A stretch of 64,000 nucleotides of DNA from Rhizobiales bacterium 2SD. GTDB taxonomy: Bacteria; Pseudomonadota; Alphaproteobacteria; Rhizobiales; Beijerinckiaceae. The first letter of the stretch is position 1, and every line of letters starts with the position of its first letter. A program made the translations under genes and the position numbers. Location: assembly GCA_005502805.1 (NCBI GenBank), contig SCMY01000006.1, positions 62,001 to 126,000 on the forward strand, given 5' to 3'. Positions 25,637 to 32,988 of this stretch are shown piece by piece. A model generated the notes under the pieces. That model ran no database searches. It was not told the DNA's origin and was given only the letters and a program-made list of their open reading frames with translations.

Positions 25637-26643
25637 GCGCACCCGCCGCGCCGGGCCTGCCGCTCTGGCCGCGCCGTCTGCTCGTCGCGCTGCTGGCGCT
25701 CGCTTTGGTCGCCGGTACGCTCGGGTTGATCGCCTGGCTGGCCAGCCTCTATTTCCCGCCGCCGCCCCCGCCGCCGCGCAACCCGTTCGGCACGGCGCTG
25801 CCGCGCGAGGCGCTGCCAGCGACGACGGGCATCGGCGCGGTGATCCTCGCCTGGCAGTCGAGCTTCTATCGGGAGCTTACGGCGACGCTGAAGGCGATCG
25901 CGCAATCGCCGGCGGCGCTGCCCGGCCTGCTCGGGCTCGCCTTCGCTTATGGCGTCTTCCATGCTGCCGGCCCCGGCCACGGCAAGGCGGTGATCTCCGG
26001 CTATATCGTCGCCGACAATCGCAGCCTGAAGCGCGGGCTGGCGCTCTCCTTCGCGGCGGCGCTGGTGCAGGCGCTGGTGGCGATCGCGCTGGTCGGGGCG
26101 CTGACGCTGGCGCTCAACGCCACGGCGAAGACCATGGCCTCGACCACCTGGGTGATCGAGCAGGGCAGCTTCGCGCTGGTCGCGCTGGTCGGGTTCTACG
26201 TGCTCTGGCGCAAGGCCGGCAATCTCGTCGCGCTCGGCGGCGGTGCGGCGCATGACGCCGCAACCTGCGACCACGCCCATATGCCCGGCGCCGAGGAGGT
26301 CTCGCGCCTTCGATCCTTCCGCGAGATGGCCGGCGTCGTGCTGGCGGCTGGCCTGCGCCCTTGTGCCGGGGCGCTGATCATCCTCGTCTTCGCCAATGCG
26401 CAGGGCCTGTTCTGGGCCGGCATCGCTGCGACCTTCGCCATGGCGCTCGGTACGGCGCTGACCACCGGTGCGCTGGCGGCGCTGGCGGTATTCTTCAAAT
26501 TCGCGGCGCTACGCTTCGCCGGTGGCGGCTCCCTGAAAGGAGCCCGGATCATCGCCGGGCTGGAGGTGCTGGCCGCCGCCTTCGTCGCGGTGCTGGGCGC
26601 GGCGCTGTTCTTCGGGCTCTGGGCCGCCGGGCAGGGCAGCTAA
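25627..26643 (+). CDS. NicO/RcnA-family nickel/cobalt transporter
   Basis: A 338-residue membrane protein. An N-terminal helix and proline run (about residues 45-50) precede the NicO signature AYGVFHAAGPGHGKAVISGY, with the metal-site His residues, and a second signature GLRPCAGALIILVFA. A short His-bearing loop HDAATCDHAHMPG lies between them. About seven helices in all. NicO proteins move Ni(II) or Co(II); direction is not obvious from sequence. Both a nickel enzyme (urease) and a cobalt-type nitrile hydratase lie within 10 kb, so import for those enzymes is a reasonable inference. Confidence 0.92.
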   Translation: MSLSAPAAPGLPLWPRRLLVALLALALVAGTLGLIAWLASLYFPPPPPPPRNPFGTALPREALPATTGIGAVILAWQSSFYRELTATLKAIAQSPAALPGLLGLAFAYGVFHAAGPGHGKAVISGYIVADNRSLKRGLALSFAAALVQALVAIALVGALTLALNATAKTMASTTWVIEQGSFALVALVGFYVLWRKAGNLVALGGGAAHDAATCDHAHMPGAEEVSRLRSFREMAGVVLAAGLRPCAGALIILVFANAQGLFWAGIAATFAMALGTALTTGALAALAVFFKFAALRFAGGGSLKGARIIAGLEVLAAAFVAVLGAALFFGLWAAGQGS

Positions 26644-26649
26644 CTACAC

Positions 26650-26742
26650 CGTCATGCTCGCCCTTGTGGCGAGCATCCACGTCTTGAACACCGCATTGCC
26701 GGAAGGAAGACGTGGATGGTCGGGACAAGCCCGACCATGACG
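26650..26742. repeat. palindromic intergenic element, copy B
   Basis: It lies between the convergent NicO and DUF6454-like genes. Left hairpin ATGCTCGCC-CTTGT-GGCGAGCAT (26654-26676), middle arms ATCCACGTCTT / AAGACGTGGAT (26675-26685 and 26707-26717), right hairpin ATGGTCGGG-ACAAG-CCCGACCAT (26716-26738), outer CGTCAT / ATGACG. Nearly the same three-part structure recurs at 58338-58434. Confidence 0.85.
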
Positions 26743-26763
26743 AAGAAGGCGTTCGAACCGGCT

Positions 26764-27696
26764 CTACTTCGCCGCCGCCTCGTAGACGAACAGGGTCGAC
26801 TTGTCGTCATCCGGCATGAAGTAGGCCCGCACGCCGTCGCCTGCCGGCTCGACCCAGAACGGGTTCTGCGTCATCGGCAGGCCCGAAGGCGACCAGAGCT
26901 CGACCGGCATCTGGAAGACCGGGCGGTTATCCCGGAGGTCGACGATCTCGAAGCCGCCAAGACGGAAGACCGGGCCGTCCTTGCTGGCGCGGTAATTGTT
27001 GAGGCCGGAGCAGAGCATCCGGCCCATGCCGATATAGTGGCAGTCCTGATAGTCGATATAGAGCGCCGGATTGGCGACGCGCAGGCTCTCCGGCGTGACC
27101 GTCGCGTTGGTGATCTTGCCATCGGCGCCAAGCGGCCAGGCATAGAAGCGGCGCGAGCCCCAGCTGACGCCGTGCAGCGACTTGCCATCGGTGTTGTGGA
27201 CGATGCCGCCGACATGGTCCTTGAAGCGGAAGACCTCGGTCGCCTTCAGCGTCTCCGGATCGACCTTGTAGATGATCGACTGGCTGTTCGGGCGGTATTC
27301 GGCGACCGGGATCCAGAGATCCTTGCCGTCGAAATCGATGCCGCCGGGATGATAGACCGAGCCCTCGCCGAGCGTGATCTCCGCGAGCAGCTTGCCCTGC
27401 GCATCGACCTTGAAGAGATGGCCCGTACCTTCGCCGGTGTCGCGATCATAGCCGTCCTTCGGCTCGGTGAAGCGCGTCGTTGGCTTCTTGATCTCGACCG
27501 AGGAGATGAAGAAGGCGTCGCCGATCTTGACCATGCCCTGCGGATGATGCGTCGGGAACTGCAGCTCGATCGCGGCCTTCTGCGTCCATTGCGTGGAGCG
27601 CGTCAGCTTTGGAAGCAGCGTGTTGAGCGCGGGGTCGGCGGCCTGCGCCATCGTCGCCAGCGCCGTCGCGGCAAACGCCATCACTGCGGTCTTCAT
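26764..27696 (-). CDS. secreted propeller-like protein (DUF6454-like)
   Basis: 310 residues with a clean signal peptide (MKTAVMAFAATALATMAQAA). The mature part shows repeated beta-rich blocks such as HPQGMVKIGDAFFISSVEI, GHLFKVDAQGKLLAEITLG, HPGGIDFDGKDLWIPVAEY, GIVHNTDGKSLHGVSWGSRRFYAW and PVFRLGGFEIVDLRD, typical of a periplasmic beta-propeller. I recall such proteins under the label DUF6454, with no known function; the label is from memory. It is the last gene on the nitrile hydratase strand, 78 bases after the activator, so it may belong to that operon. Confidence 0.82.
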   Translation of the reverse strand: MKTAVMAFAATALATMAQAADPALNTLLPKLTRSTQWTQKAAIELQFPTHHPQGMVKIGDAFFISSVEIKKPTTRFTEPKDGYDRDTGEGTGHLFKVDAQGKLLAEITLGEGSVYHPGGIDFDGKDLWIPVAEYRPNSQSIIYKVDPETLKATEVFRFKDHVGGIVHNTDGKSLHGVSWGSRRFYAWPLGADGKITNATVTPESLRVANPALYIDYQDCHYIGMGRMLCSGLNNYRASKDGPVFRLGGFEIVDLRDNRPVFQMPVELWSPSGLPMTQNPFWVEPAGDGVRAYFMPDDDKSTLFVYEAAAK

Positions 27697-27774
27697 CGCG
27701 ATCCTCCTCCGGCAGCCCAGTTCATCGGGCGTTGCCGGGATAATCGCGCTTCATGACGGCGCTGCAAAGCCCGC

Positions 27775-28164
27775 TCAGTGCTGCGCCAGCGGGTCGTTCT
27801 CCAGCAGGATCGGCTTGCCGTGTGGCGTCGCCTCGGCGGCGCGCTCCCAGGCGGCGGCGCGGGCATCGACACCATCATGCGAGGCGAGACCCTTCTCAAT
27901 CAGCAGATGCTCCAGCGCTTCGCACCAGCGCTCGTAATAGTCGGAGCCGTCGCGGCAGCCGCCATTGGCGAGCGCCTCGCGGATCTCGCCACCGAGTGCC
28001 TGCGCCCATTCGTCGGCACTGAAGACGCCGCGGTTCTGCAGGGCGACGACGAGGGCGAAGGCCTGTGCCTGCCAGGGCTCGGCGAAGACCGGACCTTCGG
28101 CATCGCGCGGGATCGGCGTGCCGGCCGCGAGCGCCTCGGCCAGGGCAGCGTCAGGCCGGCTCAA
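27775..28164 (-). CDS. nitrile hydratase activator / accessory protein
   Basis: 129 residues from a TTG at 28164 that overlaps the end of the beta subunit by 14 bases and has GGGAG about 10 bases upstream; the longer frame is a shadow of the beta gene. The sequence VFAEPWQAQAFALVVALQNRGVFSADEWAQALGGEI, YYERWCEALEHLLIEKGL resembles the N-terminal domain of the beta subunit, as expected for P14K/NhlE-type activators. In cobalt-type systems such proteins deliver the metal-loaded alpha subunit to the beta subunit by subunit swapping. The start codon is the least certain part. Confidence 0.85.
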   Translation of the reverse strand: MSRPDAALAEALAAGTPIPRDAEGPVFAEPWQAQAFALVVALQNRGVFSADEWAQALGGEIREALANGGCRDGSDYYERWCEALEHLLIEKGLASHDGVDARAAAWERAAEATPHGKPILLENDPLAQH

Positions 28165-28810
28165 GATAGCTCTCCCAGGCCTCGATGCTGACGGTCGTCG
28201 TCGGATCGGCGTCGCGGCCCCAGAGCTCCGGGCCGGTGAAGACGACGGTGTAGAGCCATTGCGCCGTCTCGGGTGCGCCATGAGCGCCGGTGTCGGGGAA
28301 GACATGGCAGCCGGTGACCAGCTCGATCACACCCTGCTTGCCCCGCGCATAGCGCGGCAGGCGGGTATGGTGCTGCGGGTGCATCACGATGGTGCGAACG
28401 GTGTCGCCGACCTTGAAACGGGCCGGCGCAGGCGCCTCGCGCTCATAGGGGAAGCCGCGGCGCAGAACCGTCGGAACCTCCTCGCCCTTGAGCACGCGTT
28501 TCGGCTCCCGGCGCGTGCTACCGGCGACGCCGGACGCCAGTTCGTCCTTGCTCAGGAAGCCCTGCTCGACCAGCATCTTGTCGAGCGCCGCCAGCCAGAT
28601 CTGGTAATAGCTCGACGACAGGTATTGCGCCGGCGGCAGGCTCTCGCGGGCGTGGCGGATGCCGTCGATGGTCCAGGCGCCCATCGCACCGGCGGCGACG
28701 TTGATCGCCAGGACCTTCTTCTCCCAGTCGGCGTGGAAGATCGGCTCGTCCTTCTCCGGCACGACCGGGCCAAAACCCATCTGGCCGCCGAGATCGTGGG
28801 CGCTGTTCAT
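28151..28810 (-). CDS. nthB: nitrile hydratase beta subunit
   Basis: 219 residues starting at [32 protein letters not shown], the family N-terminus; the frame extends further upstream only as a shadow of the alpha gene. The C-terminal SH3-like domain has [32 protein letters not shown] and ends [30 protein letters not shown] (read as blocks), including the conserved Arg residues that contact the active-site sulfenates. The ATG overlaps the alpha stop by 4 bases, so subunits are made in equal amounts. Gene order alpha-beta-activator is the usual cobalt-type order. Confidence 0.96.
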   Translation of the reverse strand: MNSAHDLGGQMGFGPVVPEKDEPIFHADWEKKVLAINVAAGAMGAWTIDGIRHARESLPPAQYLSSSYYQIWLAALDKMLVEQGFLSKDELASGVAGSTRREPKRVLKGEEVPTVLRRGFPYEREAPAPARFKVGDTVRTIVMHPQHHTRLPRYARGKQGVIELVTGCHVFPDTGAHGAPETAQWLYTVVFTGPELWGRDADPTTTVSIEAWESYLEPA

Positions 28811-29439
28811 GACCTGTCCTCCGGAGAGGGCAGACCGACGCCGATCATCGAGTCGCGGCTGACGATCGACGCCAGCTCGTCCTCGCTCCACCCTTCCGTG
28901 CCTGCAGGGCGCATGGGCACGACGATGAAGCGCGTCTCGGCGGTCGAATCCCAGACGCGGATGCGCTGGCCCTCGGGCAGGGTCACGCCGAAATCGGCCA
29001 GCGTGCCACGCGGATCGATCACCGCCTTCGAGCGATAGGGCGGCGATTTGTACCAGACCGGCGGCAGGCCGAGCACCGGCCACGGATAGCAGGAGCACAG
29101 GGTGCAGACGATGAGGTTGTGCTCTTCGGGCGTGTTGAAGCAGGCGACGATGTGCTCGCCGCCACGCCCGCCATAGCCGAGCTCGGCGACGGCGGCAGTG
29201 CCATCAGCCTTCAGCCGCGCGGCATAGGCCGGATCGCTCCAGGCCTTGGCGACGACGCGGGCGCCATTGCGCGGGCCGATCTTGGTCTCATAGGTGTCGA
29301 TGATCGCGTCGAGCGCGCTGGGGTCGACATAGCCCTTCTCGACCATCAGCGATTCCAGCGCCTTCACCCGCGCCTCGATCGGGGTGAAATGGTTGTCGTG
29401 CTCGTGGTCATGATGATGGTGGTGGTCGTGGCCGCTCAT
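28807..29439 (-). CDS. nthA: nitrile hydratase alpha subunit, cobalt type
   Basis: 210 residues. The metal-binding claw is VCTLCSC at residues 111-117; Thr at the third position marks the cobalt type (iron types have Ser). The two later Cys are normally oxidised to sulfinic and sulfenic acids. The enzyme hydrates nitriles to amides in the cytoplasm. Downstream family blocks [23 protein letters not shown] and [20 protein letters not shown] are intact. The N-terminus is unusually His/Asp rich ([14 protein letters not shown], residues 4-17) before the conserved part starts at about residue 20; this may bind or buffer cobalt. Confidence 0.97.
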   Translation of the reverse strand: MSGHDHHHHHDHEHDNHFTPIEARVKALESLMVEKGYVDPSALDAIIDTYETKIGPRNGARVVAKAWSDPAYAARLKADGTAAVAELGYGGRGGEHIVACFNTPEEHNLIVCTLCSCYPWPVLGLPPVWYKSPPYRSKAVIDPRGTLADFGVTLPEGQRIRVWDSTAETRFIVVPMRPAGTEGWSEDELASIVSRDSMIGVGLPSPEDRS

Positions 29440-29452
29440 CGCGTCCTCCTCG

Positions 29453-30649
29453 TCATGCCAGCCTGATCCGCGCCGCCCGCTCGAACCTCACGGCGAAGGC
29501 GACGAGCGATTTGTCGGAACCCTTCGGCCCGATCACCGACAGCCCCAGCGGGGCGTCGTCGCGATGGGCGACAGGGATCGAAATCTGCGGGAAGCCCGAC
29601 AGGCCCGCAAGGCAGAGCAGACGCAGGGCACGGTTGCGAAAATCCTCGAGCTCGGGCTCGCCGGCGCTGACCAGAGGTGCGACATCGGGCACGGTCGGCA
29701 GCAACAGCACGCCATCCTTGCCGAGGAGCCTGGCGAGCTTCGCGCGGAAGGCTTTTCGTACGCTGTCGCCGCGGGCGACCTCGGCATCGCTGACCGCCTT
29801 GCCGAAGGCGAAGCGCTCGGCGACGCCCGGCCCGAGCGGCACGGCATGACGCTCGATCATCGCGCCGTCCGAAATCCAGGCCTCGCGGCCCTGGATCCAG
29901 CGAAAAGCCCAGTAGAGCGCGTCCATGTCGCTGACAGCGCGCACCGTCTCGGGCTGGCCGAGGATCGGTACGATGCGCTGCACGACATTGCGCAGGATGC
30001 GCTCCGCCTCCGGCACGGCCTGGGCGAAGAGGTCGTCGGCGAGCAGCAGGCGCGGCGCCTCCGGCAATGTCACCTTATCCTTGCCGAGCACGGCATTGGC
30101 GGCGCGGGCGAAGACCTCGCCGTCCCGGGCGAAGAAGCCGGCAGTGTCGAGGCTCTCCGCCAGCGGCCAGGCGCGCTTCAGCGAGAGCCGGCCGTGGGTC
30201 GGACGGATGCCGAACAGCCCGCCATAACTCGCCGGCGCCCGGACCGAGCCGCCGGTATCGGAGCCCAGCCCGATATCGGCGAGCCGCCCCGCCACCGCCG
30301 CCATCGAGCCGGACGACGAGCCGCCGGTGATGCGGTCGGGCGCGGCCGGATTCACCGGTGAGCCGAAATGCGCGTTCTTGCCGTTGAGCGAGAAGGCGAG
30401 TTCGTCAGTATGGGTCTTGCCGACGAAGCGCGCGCCGGCCTCCAGGAAGGCCTTCACGATCGGCGCCGTCTTGGTCTTGATCCCCGACAGCGCCAGCACG
30501 GTCGGCGAGCCCGCCCCAGTCGGATAGCCCTTGACGTCGTAGAGGTCCTTGACCGCGAGCGTCAGCCCCGAGAGCGGGCCGGAAGAGGCATGTTTCACCG
30601 GCGCTTCGGGGTAAGGCACGAAGCAGCGGAACGGGTCGTTCTCGATCAT
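29453..30649 (-). CDS. amidase-signature hydrolase resembling plant AMI1
   Basis: 398 residues, Ser-Ser-Lys amidase family. Catalytic residues are Lys34 (LAVKDLYD), Ser111 in GGSSSGS and Ser135 in [11 protein letters not shown]. From memory, Arabidopsis indole-3-acetamide hydrolase AMI1 has Lys36/Ser113/Ser137, the same spacing, and the stretches [29 protein letters not shown] and [20 protein letters not shown] also closely match it. It hydrolyses an amide to acid and ammonia, the logical step after nitrile hydratase, whose alpha gene starts 13 bases downstream. The real substrate is unproven. Confidence 0.93.
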   Translation of the reverse strand: MIENDPFRCFVPYPEAPVKHASSGPLSGLTLAVKDLYDVKGYPTGAGSPTVLALSGIKTKTAPIVKAFLEAGARFVGKTHTDELAFSLNGKNAHFGSPVNPAAPDRITGGSSSGSMAAVAGRLADIGLGSDTGGSVRAPASYGGLFGIRPTHGRLSLKRAWPLAESLDTAGFFARDGEVFARAANAVLGKDKVTLPEAPRLLLADDLFAQAVPEAERILRNVVQRIVPILGQPETVRAVSDMDALYWAFRWIQGREAWISDGAMIERHAVPLGPGVAERFAFGKAVSDAEVARGDSVRKAFRAKLARLLGKDGVLLLPTVPDVAPLVSAGEPELEDFRNRALRLLCLAGLSGFPQISIPVAHRDDAPLGLSVIGPKGSDKSLVAFAVRFERAARIRLA

Positions 30650-30679
30650 GGACTGTCTGATCCCCCTCAGAGTCCTGTG

Positions 30680-32269
30680 TCAGATGCCGCGGGCGTCGCC
30701 GTCCGAGCGCGGGTCATGCGTCGCCTCGACATGGCCTTTCTGGTGCTTCACCAGCATGCCGGCATGGCCGAACTGGTCGGAATAGGCCTCGCTATATTCC
30801 TCGACCGGATGCCCGGCGGCCGTCAGCCGCGCCAGCAGCATCGGGTCGAATCGGTTCTCCAGCTTGAGCGAGATCGAGCCGGCACCCCAGGTGCGGCCGA
30901 AGAGCCAGCGCGGTGCGTCGACCGCGTCTGCGACGCCCTGGCCGAAGCGATAGCGCGACAGGATCTGCGCCTGGAACTGCGGCTGACCGTCGCCGCCCAT
31001 CGCGCCATAGCTCATGGTCCGGCCGTCGTCGAAGCGGGCGAGCGGCGGGTTGAGCGTGTGGAAGGGCTTGCGGCCCGGTGTCAGCGGGTTCAGCGCCTTG
31101 GCATCGAGCGAGAAAGAGACGCCGCGGTTCTGCCAGTTGACGCCGGTCTTCGGCAGGACGCAGCCGGAGCCGTATTCCCAGTAGAGCGACTGGATATAGG
31201 AGACGGCGAGGCCGGAGCCGTCGATCGCGCCCATCCAGATCGTGTCGCCCTCGCCGGGCCGGAACGGCCAGCTCGCCGCGCGCTTGCGATCGATCTTCGC
31301 GGCCTCACGCTCCAAAGCGGCCTCGGTGAGCAGGCTCGCCGGGTCGATGGTCATGAAGGCCGGGTCGGTAACGACCTTGTCGCGGACGGCGAGGGCTCGC
31401 TTCACCGCTTCGACCAGCCCGTGATGGTGGTCGAAGCTTTCCGGGCGGGTGACGCCGAGCTTCTCGAAGATGCCGAGGATCATCAGGGCGGTGAGGCCCT
31501 GCGTCGGCGGCGGGAAATTGTAGACGGTGAGCCCCGGCAGCTTCAGCGACAGCGCCTGTACGGCGCGGGCGCGAAAAGCTTCGAGATCGGCCCGGCTGAT
31601 CGGTGCGCCGATACGCCCGAGGTCCTCGGCGAGCTCGCGGCCGATGTCGCCGCGATAGAAATCGTCGAGCCCGGCATGGGTGAGCTGCTCCAGCGTCGCG
31701 CCGAGCGCCGCCGGCTTGCGGCGGTCGCCGGCCTTGGGCCGTTCGCCGCCCGGCCAGAAGAACTCGCTGAAGCCCGGCGCCGCCTTCACCGCATCGACCT
31801 CCTGCGGCCAGGTGCGCAGCTCCGACTCGGAGATGTCATAGCCCTCGCTGCAATGGCGGATCGCGTCTGAGAGCAGATCCTTCAGCGGCAGCTTGCCGCC
31901 GAGGCTGCTCGACAAAGCGAGCGCCGCCTGCCAGCCGCCGATCGCGCCGGCGACGGTGATCGCCGCATCCGGGCCGCGCGCCGGCAGCGTGTCGTGGCCC
32001 TTATCGCGATAGCGCTCGATCGTGGCGAGGCTGCCCGCCGGGCCGCAGGCCTCGATCGCATGGACCTTGCCGCCGGGCTCATGCACCAGCCAGAAGCCGT
32101 CACCACCAATCGCGTTCATATGGGGATAGACGACCGCGATGGTCGCGGCCATGCCGACCATCGCCTCGATCGCATTGCCGCCCTCGGCGAGGATGGCGCG
32201 TCCGGCTTCGGAAGCGAGACGGTGGGGGGCTGCGACAGCGGCGGAGGCGAAAACCGGAGAATCGGGCAT
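30680..32269 (-). CDS. gamma-glutamyltransferase-family (Ntn) hydrolase
   Basis: 529 residues, first gene of the nitrile operon. N-terminal block ASEAGRAILAEGGNAIEAMVGMAATIAVVYPHMNAIGGDGFWLVHE is the GGT start; the self-processing site is probably the Thr of GEGDTIWMGAIDGSGLAVSYIQS, with a later GSGCVLPKTGVNWQNRG and MSYGAMGGDGQPQFQ substrate block. No signal peptide is evident, unlike classic periplasmic GGT, so a cytosolic hydrolase or acylase acting on a gamma-glutamyl or acyl amide is likely. It starts 31 bases upstream of the amidase gene, strongly suggesting one transcript. Confidence 0.92.
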   Translation of the reverse strand: MPDSPVFASAAVAAPHRLASEAGRAILAEGGNAIEAMVGMAATIAVVYPHMNAIGGDGFWLVHEPGGKVHAIEACGPAGSLATIERYRDKGHDTLPARGPDAAITVAGAIGGWQAALALSSSLGGKLPLKDLLSDAIRHCSEGYDISESELRTWPQEVDAVKAAPGFSEFFWPGGERPKAGDRRKPAALGATLEQLTHAGLDDFYRGDIGRELAEDLGRIGAPISRADLEAFRARAVQALSLKLPGLTVYNFPPPTQGLTALMILGIFEKLGVTRPESFDHHHGLVEAVKRALAVRDKVVTDPAFMTIDPASLLTEAALEREAAKIDRKRAASWPFRPGEGDTIWMGAIDGSGLAVSYIQSLYWEYGSGCVLPKTGVNWQNRGVSFSLDAKALNPLTPGRKPFHTLNPPLARFDDGRTMSYGAMGGDGQPQFQAQILSRYRFGQGVADAVDAPRWLFGRTWGAGSISLKLENRFDPMLLARLTAAGHPVEEYSEAYSDQFGHAGMLVKHQKGHVEATHDPRSDGDARGI

Positions 32270-32380
32270 CAGGTTCTTTTCATTCAGGCAGGCGGGACCA
32301 TATGCCGGTAGGCGCGATTTTGTTGCATGCCGCCGCCGGCTAGGCTAGGCGGTCCGTGCATGGGTTCCGAGGGTAAAAGC

Positions 32381-32620
32381 ATGGCGGCTGGCCGCACCAA
32401 CTGGCGCAATGTGATCATGGTGATCTCGCTCGCCATCCTGATCGCGGTCGAGATCTTCGGCGTCGCGCTGGCCTCCGGCTGGGCGCTGGCCGGCCTGTTC
32501 GAGCTCGGGCCGATCGTCGCCTATGTGCTGATGGGCCTGTTCTCGGTGCTCGCCGCCTATGGCCTGGTGAATTTCATGCGCCGCGTCGTGAAGATCGAGC
32601 GCCTGACCCACCGCGGCTGA
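32381..32620 (+). CDS. small two-helix membrane protein, hypothetical
   Basis: 79 residues from an ATG at 32381 with GAGGG 8 bases before it; an earlier in-frame ATG at 32360 lacks a ribosome site. A basic start (MAAGRTNWRN) precedes two hydrophobic helices (VIMVISLAILIAVEIFGVALASGWALAGLF and VAYVLMGLFSVLAAYGLVNFM) and a basic tail (RRVVKIERLTHRG). It is divergent from the GGT-like gene across about 110 bases and convergent with the DUF1850 gene, which ends 3 bases beyond its stop. I do not recognise its function. Confidence 0.75.
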   Translation: MAAGRTNWRNVIMVISLAILIAVEIFGVALASGWALAGLFELGPIVAYVLMGLFSVLAAYGLVNFMRRVVKIERLTHRG

Positions 32621-32622
32621 GT

Positions 32623-32988
32623 TCAGCCGCACGGCTTCATCACCACCGGATCGGCATCGGTCGGCAGCAATTCATCGAGTGTTCGACAGCGGGCCTCCAC
32701 GCAGACCCGCCAGTCGGCGGTCGCGCCGGAACGACGCATCGCCACTTCACGCAAGGGCGCCAGATCCGGCTTCCAGCGCCAGAAGCCGTCCACGAGCTTG
32801 GCGCCTTCCGGCGGGTCCATGCCGGCGCCGGAGCCCTGGATGCGCGCCTCGGTGATGACGAGGCCGTCAGGCGTTTCCCGCCAGACTTCTTCCCACAGCG
32901 ATTTCTGCACCGAATGCCGCCAGGACAGGGTAATCTCGCTGGCGCCCAGCGAGATTACCAGCGCGCCGGCGGCGAGGCAGATGCTCAT
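32623..32988 (-). CDS. DUF1850 protein, TRAP-transporter companion
   Basis: 121 residues starting at MSICLAAGALVISLGASEITLSWRHSVQKSLWEEVW. The pattern of a hydrophobic start followed by L-x-W-x-HSV-x-K-x-x-WEE and later ARIQGSGAGMDPPEG is the DUF1850 pattern. These small proteins are regularly encoded right after the fused permease of TAXI-type TRAP transporters; here the start overlaps the permease stop by 4 bases. Function is unknown; a periplasmic or membrane-anchored helper is likely. Two Cys (CVEARC) near the C-terminus might form a disulfide. Confidence 0.88.
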   Translation of the reverse strand: MSICLAAGALVISLGASEITLSWRHSVQKSLWEEVWRETPDGLVITEARIQGSGAGMDPPEGAKLVDGFWRWKPDLAPLREVAMRRSGATADWRVCVEARCRTLDELLPTDADPVVMKPCG

